DNA of 64,000 bases from Streptomyces virginiae (GTDB lineage Bacteria > Actinomycetota > Actinomycetes > Streptomycetales > Streptomycetaceae). The first letter of the stretch is position 1. Each line of letters begins with the position of its first letter. This document shows, in pieces, positions 8,001 to 17,331 of this stretch. The notes beneath the pieces were generated by a model. It did not search any database. It was not told the DNA's origin and saw nothing but the letters and a program-made list of their open reading frames with translations. The DNA lies in assembly GCF_000720455.1 (NCBI RefSeq), contig NZ_JOAK01000012.1, positions 1-64,000 on the forward strand. Reading direction: 5' to 3'. Made by a program: the position numbers and the translations under genes.

Positions 8001-8061
8001 CGCCGCCTGACGCCGAGCGGCCTGACGGTCCCGCCCGCCGCCCGGCTGACAGACTGTCCGC

Positions 8062-9021
8062 ATGCGCATTGTTGTTCTGGCCGGCGGTATAGGCGGCGCC
8101 CGGTTCCTGTCCGGACTCAAGTCGGCGGTGCCCGACGCGGACATCACGGTCATCGGCAACACCGGTGACGACATTCACCTCTTCGGGCTCAAGGTCTGCC
8201 CCGACCTGGACACGGTGATGTACACCCTCGGCGGTGGCATCAACGAGGACCAGGGCTGGGGCCGCGCCGACGAGTCCTTCACCGTCAAGGAGGAACTCGC
8301 CGCCTACGGGGTCGGACCCACGTGGTTCGGCCTCGGGGACCGCGACTTCGCCACCCACATCGTCCGCACGCAGATGCTCGGCGCCGGCTACCCGCTGAGC
8401 GCCGTCACCGAAGCCCTCTGCGACCGCTGGCAGCCCGGGGTGCGACTGCTGCCCATGTCCGACGACCGGGTCGAGACCCACGTCGCGATCACCGAGGCCG
8501 GTACCGGGGAGCGCCGGGTCGTGCACTTCCAGGAGTACTGGGTCCGGCTGCGCGCCTCGCTCGACGCCGAGGCCGTCGTACCCGTGGGGGCCGAGCAGGC
8601 CAAGCCCGCGCCCGGCGTGCTGGAGGCCATCGCCGCGGCCGACGTGATCGTCTTCCCGCCGTCCAACCCCGTGGTGTCGGTGGGCACCATCCTCGCCGTG
8701 CCCGGCATCCGGGAGGCCGTGGCCGCGGCCGACGCCCCCGTCGTGGGCCTGTCCCCCATCGTCGGCGGCGCGCCCGTGCGCGGGATGGCCGACAAGGTGC
8801 TCGCCGCCGTGGGCGTCGAGGCCACCGCCGCCGCGGTAGCCCTGCACTACGGGACCGAGCTGCTCGACGGCTGGCTGGTCGACACCGCCGACGCGGACGC
8901 GGTCGCCGAGGTGGAGGCCGCCGGGATCACCTGCCGCGCGGTGCCGCTGATGATGACCGACCTGGAGGCCACCGCCGAGATGGCCCGGGCCGCGCTGGAG
9001 CTGGCGGAGGCCTCTCGGTGA
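8062..9021 (+). CDS. fbiA: 2-phospho-L-lactate/phosphoenolpyruvate transferase of F420 biosynthesis
   Basis: The 319-residue CofD/FbiA protein starts [15 protein letters not shown], with the GGIGGAR nucleotide-binding turn at residues 8-14, followed by [25 protein letters not shown] and [13 protein letters not shown]. It transfers the phospho-C3 acid from its GDP- or GPP-linked form to the deazaflavin Fo. In actinobacteria the donor derives from phosphoenolpyruvate and the product is dehydro-F420-0. Its stop overlaps the fbiB start by 4 nt (GTGA), so the two are coupled. Confidence 0.95.
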   Translation: MRIVVLAGGIGGARFLSGLKSAVPDADITVIGNTGDDIHLFGLKVCPDLDTVMYTLGGGINEDQGWGRADESFTVKEELAAYGVGPTWFGLGDRDFATHIVRTQMLGAGYPLSAVTEALCDRWQPGVRLLPMSDDRVETHVAITEAGTGERRVVHFQEYWVRLRASLDAEAVVPVGAEQAKPAPGVLEAIAAADVIVFPPSNPVVSVGTILAVPGIREAVAAADAPVVGLSPIVGGAPVRGMADKVLAAVGVEATAAAVALHYGTELLDGWLVDTADADAVAEVEAAGITCRAVPLMMTDLEATAEMARAALELAEASR

Positions 9022-10316
9022 CGGCGGCGCCCTCCTACGAGGTGCGGGCCGTCGAAGGGATACCGGAGGTCAGGCCGGGCGACGACCTGGCGAAGCTGAT
9101 CACGACGGCCGCGCCCGACCTGCGCGACGGCGACGTCCTGCTCGTCACCTCGAAGATCGTCTCCAAGGCCGAGGGGCGGATCGTGCGCGCGGACTCGCGC
9201 GAGGCCGCCATCGACGCGGAGACCGTACGGGTCGTCGCGCGCCGGGGCGCGCTGCGGATCGTCGAGAACCGGCAGGGCCTGGTGATGGCCGCGGCCGGTG
9301 TGGACGCCTCCAACACCACCCCGGGCACGGTGCTGCTGCTGCCGCAGGACCCGGACGCCTCGGCCGCCGCGATCCGCGCCGGGGTGCGCGACGCGCTCTG
9401 CGTGGACGTGGGCGTGGTCGTGACGGACACCTTCGGGAGGCCGTGGCGCAACGGGCTGACCGACGTGGCCATCGGCTCGGCCGGGGTGCGGGTCCTGGAC
9501 GACCTGCGCGGCGCCACCGACGCCCACGGCAATCCGCTGAGCGCGACGGTGGTGGCGACGGCGGACGAGCTCGCCGCCGCCGGCGACCTGGTCAAGGGCA
9601 AGGCGGCCGGGCTGCCGGTGGCCGTCGTGCGCGGACTGGCGCACGTGATGGGCGAGGGCGCCTCGGCCCGGGACCTGGTGCGCGCCCCGGCCGACGACAT
9701 GTTCCGGCTGGGGACCTCGGAGGCGGTACGGGAAGCCGTGACGCAGCGCCGGACCGTACGGGCCTTCACGGCGGAGCCGGTGGACCCGGGCGCGGTGCGG
9801 CGGGCGGTGGCGGCGGCCGTGACGGCACCGGCACCGCACCACACGACGCCGTGGCGGTTCGTGCTGCTGGAGTCCGAGTCCTCGCGGGTCCGGCTGCTGG
9901 ACGCGATGCGGGACGCGTGGATCGCCGACCTGCGCTCGGACGGCAAGTCCGAGGAGTCCATCGCGAAGCGGGTACGGCGCGGGGACGTGCTGCGGGCCGC
10001 CCCGTACCTGGTGGTGCCGTGTCTGGTGACGGACGGGGCACACCACTACGGGCACGCCCGGCGGGACGCCGCCGAGCGGGAGATGTTCGTGGTGGCGATG
10101 GGCGCGGGCGTGCAGAACCTGCTGGTCGCGCTGGCCGGTGAGCGGCTGGGGTCGGCGTGGGTGTCCTCGACGATGTTCTGCCGGGACGTGGTGCGGGAGG
10201 TGCTGGAGCTGCCCGCGGACTGGGACCCGATGGGGACCGTGGCGGTCGGCCACCCGGCGGCGGCGCCGCCGCAGCGGCCGGGGCGTGCGGCGGAGGACTT
10301 CGTCCGGGTGCGGTGA
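9018..10316 (+). CDS. fbiB: Coenzyme F420-0:L-glutamate ligase fused to FMN reductase domain
   Basis: This 432-residue protein has two domains. Residues about 10-245 are a CofE-type gamma-glutamyl ligase ([52 protein letters not shown]). Residues about 250-430 are a nitroreductase-fold FMN domain ([37 protein letters not shown]). The full-length actinobacterial FbiB reduces dehydro-F420-0 and adds the polyglutamate tail. The GTG start at 9018 overlaps the fbiA stop. A convergent DNA glycosylase gene follows after 109 bp. Confidence 0.95.
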   Translation: MTAAPSYEVRAVEGIPEVRPGDDLAKLITTAAPDLRDGDVLLVTSKIVSKAEGRIVRADSREAAIDAETVRVVARRGALRIVENRQGLVMAAAGVDASNTTPGTVLLLPQDPDASAAAIRAGVRDALCVDVGVVVTDTFGRPWRNGLTDVAIGSAGVRVLDDLRGATDAHGNPLSATVVATADELAAAGDLVKGKAAGLPVAVVRGLAHVMGEGASARDLVRAPADDMFRLGTSEAVREAVTQRRTVRAFTAEPVDPGAVRRAVAAAVTAPAPHHTTPWRFVLLESESSRVRLLDAMRDAWIADLRSDGKSEESIAKRVRRGDVLRAAPYLVVPCLVTDGAHHYGHARRDAAEREMFVVAMGAGVQNLLVALAGERLGSAWVSSTMFCRDVVREVLELPADWDPMGTVAVGHPAAAPPQRPGRAAEDFVRVR

Positions 10317-10425
10317 CGCCCGCGGCGGGCCCGGCGGACCGGCGGGCCCCCGCCTGCCCTGCCGGGCGGGCCCGCTGCGGCCTGATCGGCGGGGCCACCC
10401 GCGGCCAACGCCCTGCGGACACGAC

Positions 10426-11433
10426 CTAGAAGCGGCCGATGTCGCTGCGGTACATGCGGGGGCTGCGGCGGGGCGGGGTGCGGCCCGCCAGGAGGATGAG
10501 GCGGGCCGCGCGGTGGCGCTGGCCGGCGTACGGGGCGAGGAGCTCCAGCATGGCCGCGTCGTCGGCGTCGCGGTCGCCGGCGAGGGCGTAGCCGATGATG
10601 CCGGGCAGGTGCAGGTCGCCGGTGGTGACGGCGTCGGGGTGGCCGTTGCTGCGCTGGAGGGTCTCGGCGGAGGTCCACGGGCCGATGCCGGGGACGGCCT
10701 CCAGCCGTCGTGCGGCCTCGGGCAGGTCCATGGCCGCCGCCTCCTCCAGGCGGTTCGCGACGCGTACGGCCCGGACGATGGTGTCGGAGCGTTTGGCGTC
10801 GACCCCGGCCTTGTGCCAATCCCAGGACGGGATCAGCGCCCAGGTGCGGGGGTCGGGCATGACGTAGAGGTTCTGCCCGTGGGGGCCGGGGGCGGGCTCG
10901 CCGTACTGCCGTACGAGGCGGCGCCAGGCGCGGTAGGCCTCGTCGGCGGTGACCTTCTGCTCCAGGACCGTGGGGATCAGGGACTCCAGCACCAGGCCGG
11001 TGCGGGTCAGGCGCAGGCCCGGACGACTGCGGTGGCTGGCGTGCACGAGGCGGTGGCGGGGGACGAAGACCGCCGGGTCGTCGCCGGCGCCGAGCAGCGC
11101 GGGCAGTTGGTCGAGCAGCCATGCTGCGCCGGCGCCCCAGGCCTCGGCGTCGATCTCGGTGCCGGCCGGTCCGGTGCGGGAGACGCGCAGGGTGGCGGGC
11201 CCTTCGGGGGTCCGGGTGGCGCGCCAGACGGAGCCGTCGGGTGTGGTGCGGAAAGTGGGGTCGCCGGGGCCGCGGCGCAGCGGGCCGAGGGTGAGGCCGA
11301 GGTCGACGGGGCCGTCGGGGACCCAGCGGCGCTCCCCGGCCCCGCCGCCCGCACTGCTTGCGCGCCCCGGCGGCACGTCGGTGCGCCCGCCGCGCACGGC
11401 GGTCCGGTTGAGGGGGTCGAAGCGGCCGGCCAT
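10426..11433 (-). CDS. DNA-3-methyladenine glycosylase II-like protein (HhH-GPD)
   Basis: The 335-residue protein has the helix-hairpin-helix loop VPGIGPWTSAE, followed by the catalytic aspartate region DAVTTGDLHLP (D273), as in AlkA-type HhH-GPD base-excision enzymes. An upstream helix contains LVLESLIPTVLEQKVTADEA, matching the family's VLEQQV-type motif. The N-terminal 130 residues resemble the extra actinobacterial domain (VDLGLTLGPLRRGPGDPTFR). It would excise alkylated purines. No Ada or methyltransferase partner is adjacent. The ATG at 11433 is the first in frame and keeps the conserved N-terminus. Confidence 0.85.
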   Translation of the reverse strand: MAGRFDPLNRTAVRGGRTDVPPGRASSAGGGAGERRWVPDGPVDLGLTLGPLRRGPGDPTFRTTPDGSVWRATRTPEGPATLRVSRTGPAGTEIDAEAWGAGAAWLLDQLPALLGAGDDPAVFVPRHRLVHASHRSRPGLRLTRTGLVLESLIPTVLEQKVTADEAYRAWRRLVRQYGEPAPGPHGQNLYVMPDPRTWALIPSWDWHKAGVDAKRSDTIVRAVRVANRLEEAAAMDLPEAARRLEAVPGIGPWTSAETLQRSNGHPDAVTTGDLHLPGIIGYALAGDRDADDAAMLELLAPYAGQRHRAARLILLAGRTPPRRSPRMYRSDIGRF

Positions 11434-11637
11434 GTACCGAGCCTAAGCGCTCCGCGGTGCCGCCATAGGTGGCACCGGCCCGGCGGGCGCCGGCGGGAGG
11501 GACCCGGGCCCGCGGAACACCTGGCGGCGGTGCCGGAGCTGCGGCGCGGGCGCCGGCCGCCCGGCCCCGCCCGGCCCCGGCTCCCGGGGCGGGGACGGGT
11601 GGGCCGGGCGGGACCTGCGTGACCGGCGAGACACCCC

Positions 11638-13023
11638 CTACGGGCGGCCCTGGAGTTTGGCCGAGGAGGTGCGGGTCGTCGGGAGTTTGCCGTAGAGCTT
11701 CTTGCCGGGGCATTCCGTGGCGAAGCCGTCGCGGTGGCCCGAGATGACGTTCATCGAGACGTTCCGGCCCTTCGGGTAGCGGTTGCCGCCGCCCGACTTG
11801 AGGGTGGTCTTCGCGCGCGGGTCCCGGCCGAAGAGGCCGAGCTTCCAGGCGGTGAGGCGGGCGACCGCGTCGACGGCGGCGGCAGGCGGCGCGGAGGAGG
11901 TGAAGGTGCCGAGCACCGCCACGCCCATGCTGTCCGTGTTGAAGCCCATCGTGTGCGCGCCGAGGACCGGCTTGGCGACGCCGCCCGCGCGGCCCTCGTA
12001 GACCGTGCCGCACTTGTCGACGGCGAAGTTGTAGCCGAAGTCGCGCCAGCCGCTGCTGACCACGTGGTAGCGGTACAGGCTGCGCAGCACCGCCGGGGCG
12101 TCCTTGCAGGCGTAGTTGTTGCCGGAGGCGCTGTGGTGGACGAACGCCGCCTTCACGGTGTTCGTGTAGGCGAAGGCCTTCTCGCGCAGGGACTCGTCCG
12201 CGCCCCACCCCTTGCGGGTGACGATCCGCGGGCGCGGGCCGATGTACGGGGCGGCCGCCGCGGTCAGTTCGCCGTCGCTGGCGAAGACGGCGTCGGCGGT
12301 GGAGTCGGCCTTGTTCAGCTCGGTGATCTCGTTCGCGCCGAGCTGGGCGTGCGGCACGTTCGCCGCGGAGGCCTCGGCCATCTCCATCGTCAGGCCGGGC
12401 GCCACGATCTCGCCCTTGTCGTCGCCCGGGCCGCTGTTCTTGCCGTCCGTGGGCCCCGCGGGCGGCGCCGCGCCCGGGTCGACGAGTTCGATCCGCATGC
12501 CCGAGGGCAGCCGGGATCCCGCGCGGGTGGCCGGGGCGTCCGTTTCCGCCTGGACGCGGACCTCCACGCCGTCGGACTCGCCGACCCACAGCGGGGCGGT
12601 GGCGCCGCGGACCCGGCCGGAGCCGCGCTCCACCGCGTCGGGGTCGGCCGCGTGCTCGCTGTTGTGGACCTCGACGTCCTGCCAGTCGGACCAGGTCGCG
12701 GTCCGGGTGGAACGCGTACGGACCTGGACGCGGCCGTTGAGCTGGGTGGCGACGTCGTCCCAGACGACACCGACCAGCGAGAACGTCTTGACCTCACGGG
12801 CGGTCAGGCCCTGCGTCTCGGGACCGCGGGGCGAGGCGCTCATGCCGGGGACGCCGGGGCTGCGGTCCGCCGCGGGTCCCACGGGGGCGAGCGGCAGCGA
12901 CTGGGTGGACCCGGCCGGGGTCACGGGGACGGTTTCGGCGAGTGCTGGAGTCGGGAGCGCGAGGGGCAGGGCCAGTGCGGCGGCCGTCGCGACGCCGATC
13001 GAGGAAGCAAGGAATCCACGCAT
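11638..13023 (-). CDS. Secreted N-acetylmuramoyl-L-alanine amidase (PGRP/amidase_2 fold)
   Basis: This is a 461-residue precursor. Residues 1-30 form a Sec signal peptide (RGFLASSIGVATAAALALP, cleavage near ALAET). The middle, about 60-250, contains a beta domain (VWDDVATQLNGRVQVRTRS). The C-terminal 190 residues are a peptidoglycan-recognition amidase: VTRKGWGADES, AAFVHHSASGNNY, RDFGYNFAVDKCGTVYEGR and LGAHTMGFNTDSMGVAVLG. The two conserved histidines (HHS and GAH) fit zinc ligands; the third ligand was not assigned. The ATG at 13023 is chosen because it gives a clean signal peptide. Likely role is wall turnover outside the cell. It is divergent from the TIGR03089 gene. Confidence 0.85.
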   Translation of the reverse strand: MRGFLASSIGVATAAALALPLALPTPALAETVPVTPAGSTQSLPLAPVGPAADRSPGVPGMSASPRGPETQGLTAREVKTFSLVGVVWDDVATQLNGRVQVRTRSTRTATWSDWQDVEVHNSEHAADPDAVERGSGRVRGATAPLWVGESDGVEVRVQAETDAPATRAGSRLPSGMRIELVDPGAAPPAGPTDGKNSGPGDDKGEIVAPGLTMEMAEASAANVPHAQLGANEITELNKADSTADAVFASDGELTAAAAPYIGPRPRIVTRKGWGADESLREKAFAYTNTVKAAFVHHSASGNNYACKDAPAVLRSLYRYHVVSSGWRDFGYNFAVDKCGTVYEGRAGGVAKPVLGAHTMGFNTDSMGVAVLGTFTSSAPPAAAVDAVARLTAWKLGLFGRDPRAKTTLKSGGGNRYPKGRNVSMNVISGHRDGFATECPGKKLYGKLPTTRTSSAKLQGRP

Positions 13024-13162
13024 GAAAAGGATGGTGAACACGCGCACCACGGGGCGCCATCCGAGATCTGATGCTCCGTCCGCTGCGCCGCCGATACCCC
13101 TCCCCCGTACGGAGGAGCCGCGGGCCCCCGTACGGGGGAGGGCCCCGCGTACGCTGTGCCGG

Positions 13163-13912
13163 GTGAACGCCATGACCCGCACCCCTGCCGACCTGCTGCG
13201 ATCCGCGCTCGCCGCCGATCCGGGCCGTCCGCTCGTCACCTTCTACGACGACGCCACCGGCGAACGCGTCGAATTGTCCGTCGCGACCTTCGCCAATTGG
13301 GTGGCCAAGACCGCGAATCTGCTCCAGGGCGACCTGGGGGCCGAGCCCGGGGACCGGCTCGCTCTGCTGCTCCCCGCGCACTGGCAGAGCGCCGTGTGGC
13401 TGCTCGCCTGCGACTCGGTCGGGGTCGTGGCCTCGGTGGGCGGCGACCCGGGCGGCGCCGATCTCGTCGTCAGCGGCCCGGACACGCTGGAGCGGGCCCT
13501 GGAGTGCGGCGGCGAGCGGGTGGCGCTCGCCCTGCGGCCGCTGGGCGGGCGCTTCCCGCAGCCACCGGCCGGGTTCGCGGACTACGCGGTGGAGGTGCCG
13601 GGCCAGGGCGACCGCTTCGCCCCGTTCTCCCCGGTGGATCCCGCAGGTCCCGCGCTGATCGTCGGCGGCGAGGAGCTCTCCCACACGGCACTGGTCGACC
13701 GGGCCCGCGAGGACGCGGCGAAGCTCGGCCTGGGCGAGGGCTCGCGGGTACTGACCGGGCTGGGCTACGACACCTGGGAGGGACTGTCCGCCGGGCTGTA
13801 CGCCGCGCTGGCGGCGGGGGCCTCGGTGGTGCTCTGCCGAAACCTGGACCGGCTGTCGCCCGAGGGGCTGGCCCAGCGGACCGAGAGCGAGCGCGTCACC
13901 CACACGGTCTGA
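13163..13912 (+). CDS. TIGR03089 family protein
   Basis: The 249-residue actinobacterial protein has segments like the N-terminal half of AMP-forming acyl-CoA synthetases: RPLVTFYDDATGERVELS, FANWVAKTANLLQGDLG, GDRLALLLPAHWQSAVWLLA and LYAALAAGASVVLCRNLDR. It lacks the adenylate-forming core motifs and the C-terminal domain, as is normal for TIGR03089, so ligase activity is unlikely. The start is GTG 13163 or ATG 13172, both in frame. Function is unknown. The adjacent LCP genes give no direct clue. Confidence 0.8.
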   Translation: MNAMTRTPADLLRSALAADPGRPLVTFYDDATGERVELSVATFANWVAKTANLLQGDLGAEPGDRLALLLPAHWQSAVWLLACDSVGVVASVGGDPGGADLVVSGPDTLERALECGGERVALALRPLGGRFPQPPAGFADYAVEVPGQGDRFAPFSPVDPAGPALIVGGEELSHTALVDRAREDAAKLGLGEGSRVLTGLGYDTWEGLSAGLYAALAAGASVVLCRNLDRLSPEGLAQRTESERVTHTV

Positions 13913-14086
13913 CTCCGGCGCGCGGCCCGTCACCCACACTGATCAATCTCGGGAACGGTCGATCTGTCACCCGGACGGCCCTAGACACGCCCCCGCCCCC
14001 GGGCTGCTCCGGCGCCCCGGGGGCAGGATCGGCAGTGGCCGTGCTCACCCGTACGGCTGCTCGCAGCGGCGAGGGGACGGACGCCA

Positions 14087-15307
14087 GTGACGGACAGCGC
14101 AGGCATACCGGGCGGCACCGACGCGGCCGGAGGCGAACGACGGCCTCCGCGGAACCGCAGGCGTCGGCTGCTGCGCTGGATCGGTCTCGGGCTGGCCCTG
14201 CTGGTGCTGGTGGGGACGGCCGCCGGCTGGTGGCTCTACAACAAGCTCGACGGGAACATCACCGAGGACACCTCGGCCGCGGCCGAGCTGGCGCGCTACG
14301 AGCGCGAACGCCCGGCGCACCTCGCCACGGGCGCCCAGAACATCCTGCTGATCGGCTCCGACTCCCGCTCGGGCAGGGGAAACGCCGGGTACGGGGAGGA
14401 CAAGGGCACCCAGCGCTCGGACACCACGATCCTGCTGCACCTGCCCCAGGACCGCCGGAGCGCGACCGCGGTGTCGATACCCCGGGACCTCATGACGCAG
14501 ATCCCCTCCTGCCTGCGGCCGGACGGGAGCCGCACCGGCGCCTCCTTCGCGCAGTTCAACTGGGCGTTCGAGTGGGGCGGGGCCGCCTGCACCATCCGGA
14601 CCGTGGAGAAGCTCACGGGCATCCGGATCGACCACCACATGGTCATCGACTTCAGCGGGTTCAAGCGGATGGTCGATGCCGTCGGCGGGGTGGAGGTGTG
14701 CCTCGCCAAGCCGATCGACGACGTGCAGGCCAAGCTGCGGCTGCCCGCCGGTCTGCAGACCCTCCGGGGCGAGCAGGCGCTCGGGTTCGTCCGCGCCCGG
14801 CACAGCCTGGGCAACGGCAGTGACACCGAACGGATGGGCCGCCAGCAGCAGTTCCTCGGCTCGCTCGTCAAGAAGGTGCAGAGCAACGGCGTTCTGCTGA
14901 ACCCGACGCGGCTGTACCCGCTGCTGGACGCCGCGACGTCCTCGCTGACCACCGACCCCGGACTGGCCTCGCTGCGCAACATGTACGAACTCGTGCGGGG
15001 CGTACGGGACATACCGACCGATCGCGTCACGTTCCTGACCGTTCCGCGCCGACCCTACGCCCCCAACCCCAACCGGGACGAGCTGGTGGAACCGGACGCC
15101 ACACGGCTGTTCCGGCAGCTGCGGGAGGACGAGCCGGTGACGGTGACCCCGCCGGAGCCGTCGGCTTCGAGCGCCGCCCGGACCCCCGCCCCGACCGCCA
15201 CTGACGCGGTTCCGGAAGGGAATTCGACCGGCGAGGCAACCACGACGCCCTCCGCACCCATCCCTACCTTCACAGGAACGACCGCAGGGAACGCAGAGTG
15301 CCGGTAA
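14087..15307 (+). CDS. LCP-family (LytR-CpsA-Psr) glycopolymer transferase 1
   Basis: This is a 406-residue type II membrane protein: cytoplasmic basic N-terminus (RRPPRNRRRRLLRW), one helix at about 31-50, then an extracytoplasmic LCP domain. Domain motifs are NILLIGSDSR, RSDTTILLHLP, AVSIPRDLMTQIP, IDHHMVIDFSGFKRMVDAVGG and GEQALGFVRARHS; the conserved Arg/Asp residues that bind the polyprenyl pyrophosphate are present. After about residue 340 there is only a Pro/Thr/Ser-rich tail, with no LytR_C domain. GTG 14087 follows GAGGGG by about 10 nt. It is the first of three LCP genes in a row. LCP enzymes attach glycopolymers to peptidoglycan; the polymer here is unknown. Confidence 0.92.
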   Translation: MTDSAGIPGGTDAAGGERRPPRNRRRRLLRWIGLGLALLVLVGTAAGWWLYNKLDGNITEDTSAAAELARYERERPAHLATGAQNILLIGSDSRSGRGNAGYGEDKGTQRSDTTILLHLPQDRRSATAVSIPRDLMTQIPSCLRPDGSRTGASFAQFNWAFEWGGAACTIRTVEKLTGIRIDHHMVIDFSGFKRMVDAVGGVEVCLAKPIDDVQAKLRLPAGLQTLRGEQALGFVRARHSLGNGSDTERMGRQQQFLGSLVKKVQSNGVLLNPTRLYPLLDAATSSLTTDPGLASLRNMYELVRGVRDIPTDRVTFLTVPRRPYAPNPNRDELVEPDATRLFRQLREDEPVTVTPPEPSASSAARTPAPTATDAVPEGNSTGEATTTPSAPIPTFTGTTAGNAECR

Positions 15308-15530
15308 AGCAATCCCAAAAGCCGGTGACCGAACCGAGTGGGATGGGCGGTTCACCCCGTTATAAGGGGAGTGGAATTTGTCACCACCATGGTTTGCGGC
15401 CGAACAGGACGGATAAGGTGAGCGATCCGGTGCCCGGCCGGACCGGAGACCGGGTACCAGCAGCCGGATCGTTGACCGTGCGCCTTGGGGAGGCGCGTCG
15501 CGAGGCACCCGACGGAGGATTCGAGCAACC

Positions 15531-17270
15531 GTGGATGCGCAAAGCCGTGGGCGGGCGGACGAGATCGACCCCGCAGACCAGTGGGTGCTCAATCCCCGCA
15601 CCGGCCACTACGAGCTGCAATTGAACGACTCCGCAGCGCGAGAGCGGCCCAAGGTGGGCGCGCCCCGCAGATCCTCGTCGGCACCCTCCGCCCCCACCGC
15701 ACCCTCCCCCGGCGTGCCGGGGCCGCGCCGCGGCGACGCCCCGCCCGGGGGCCGCAGGGGCGGCCGCTCGCGCAAGGGCGGCGGCGGCAGCGGTGGCGGA
15801 CGCCGCAAGAAGGCCCTGCTGATCACCAGTGGGACGCTGGCGTTCCTGCTGGTCGGCGGCGCCACGGCGGCGTACCTCTACTACGACCACCTGAACGGCA
15901 ACCTCAGCGTCACCGACATCGCGGGCGCCGGCACCGGCGGCTTCAAGAAGGACCAGGCCATCAACATCCTGGTCATCGGCACCGACAAGCGCAGCGGTGC
16001 GGGCAACGAGGGCTACGGCGACAAGGACAGCGTCGGCCACGCCGACACCACGATCCTGTTCCACATCGCCAAGGACCGCTCCAACGCCACCGCGCTGTCC
16101 ATCCCCCGCGACCTGATCACGAACATCCCGGACTGCCCGACGAAGCAGCCCGACGGCACCACCAAGGCGATCCGCGGCACGAAGGGCGTGCGCTTCAACA
16201 ACAGCCTGGGCCAGGAGGGCCGTGACGCGGGCTGCACGATGCGCACGGTCAAGGAGCTCACCGGCATAGAGGTCGACAACTTCATGATGGTCGACTTCAA
16301 CGCTGTGAAGACCCTGAGCACGGCGGTGGGCGGCGTGCCCGTGTGCCTGGAGAAGGCCGTCGACGACGAGGACTCCAAGCTCAAGCTCTCCCAGGGCGAG
16401 CACCGGCTGGAGGGCGAGCAGGCGCTGGCCTTCGTACGGACCCGGCACGCCTTCGGCAACGAGAGCGACCTGGACCGGATCAAGACCCAGCAGCAGTTCC
16501 TCGGGTCGATGATGCGCGAGATGAAGTCCAAGGAGACGCTGACCAGCCCGAAGAAGTTCTTCTCGCTGGCGGAGGCGGCCACCAAGTCGCTGACCGTCGA
16601 CCAGGGTCTGGGGTCCATCGACAAACTCACCGACCTCGCGGGCGAGTTGAAGGACATCGACCTCAAGAACATCACCTTCACCACCATGCCGGTGCTCGAC
16701 AACCCCGCCGAGCCGGCGAACCGCAAGGCGACCGTCATCGTCAACCAGGGCCTCGCCGACCCGCTGTTGCAGATGATCCGGGGGGACGTCTCGCTCACGG
16801 AGGTCGAGAAGAAGGAGCAGGCGGCGAAGGAGGCGGCCGACGCGGACGCGAAGGCCAAGCAGGACGCGCTGCTCCAGGGCAACCGGGCGCCCGCCGGGGA
16901 CGTACGGGTGAGCGTCTACAACGGCGGCGGACCCTCGGGCTCCGCCTCCACCACGCTGAAGTGGCTGCAGGACACCAAGGGGATGTCCAAGACCAGCAAC
17001 CAGGGCAACGCCCCGGCGAAGGTCGGCGCCACCCAGCTGGAGTACGCGCCCAACCAGGCCGACCAGGCCCGGGCGCTCGCGGACGCCATGGGGCTGCCCG
17101 CCACCGCGCTGAAGATGGGGACGACGGACGCGGCGGCGAAGACCCCGATGAAGCTGACGCTGGGTCCGGACTTCCAGAAGCCCGGCACCCCGCTGGCGCC
17201 GCCGGTTCCGCAGGAGCTGCCCAAGGACGTCCAGCAGGCGCAGGCCGACAAGGCGATCTGCGCCAAGTAG
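15531..17270 (+). CDS. LCP-family transferase 2 with LytR_C domain
   Basis: The protein has 579 residues. A cytoplasmic Pro/Gly/Arg-rich N-terminus of about 95 residues precedes one helix (KALLITSGTLAFLLVGGATA). The LCP domain follows: NILVIGTDKRSGAGNEGYGD, HADTTILFHIAKDRS, LSIPRDLITNIPDC, VDFNAVKTLSTAVGG and GEQALAFVRTRHAFGN. Residues about 455-545 form a LytR_C domain (DVRVSVYNGGGPSGSA). GTG 15531 and ATG 15534 are alternative starts after GGAGGA. A 223-bp gap upstream probably holds a promoter. It is the closest relative of LCP 1 in the window, especially in the GYGD/GTQRSDTT region. Confidence 0.92.
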   Translation: MDAQSRGRADEIDPADQWVLNPRTGHYELQLNDSAARERPKVGAPRRSSSAPSAPTAPSPGVPGPRRGDAPPGGRRGGRSRKGGGGSGGGRRKKALLITSGTLAFLLVGGATAAYLYYDHLNGNLSVTDIAGAGTGGFKKDQAINILVIGTDKRSGAGNEGYGDKDSVGHADTTILFHIAKDRSNATALSIPRDLITNIPDCPTKQPDGTTKAIRGTKGVRFNNSLGQEGRDAGCTMRTVKELTGIEVDNFMMVDFNAVKTLSTAVGGVPVCLEKAVDDEDSKLKLSQGEHRLEGEQALAFVRTRHAFGNESDLDRIKTQQQFLGSMMREMKSKETLTSPKKFFSLAEAATKSLTVDQGLGSIDKLTDLAGELKDIDLKNITFTTMPVLDNPAEPANRKATVIVNQGLADPLLQMIRGDVSLTEVEKKEQAAKEAADADAKAKQDALLQGNRAPAGDVRVSVYNGGGPSGSASTTLKWLQDTKGMSKTSNQGNAPAKVGATQLEYAPNQADQARALADAMGLPATALKMGTTDAAAKTPMKLTLGPDFQKPGTPLAPPVPQELPKDVQQAQADKAICAK

Positions 17271-17331
17271 CGGGACGTTGCCGGTCGGACCGGCGCAATG
17301 TCGACCAAGAAGGACCTTGAGGGGGATACGC

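Noticed and set aside
10317..10425. A terminator between fbiB and the DNA glycosylase
   Set aside because: The stretch is full of GGGCCC-type self-complementary words, but no single stem stood out above others, so no terminator is called.
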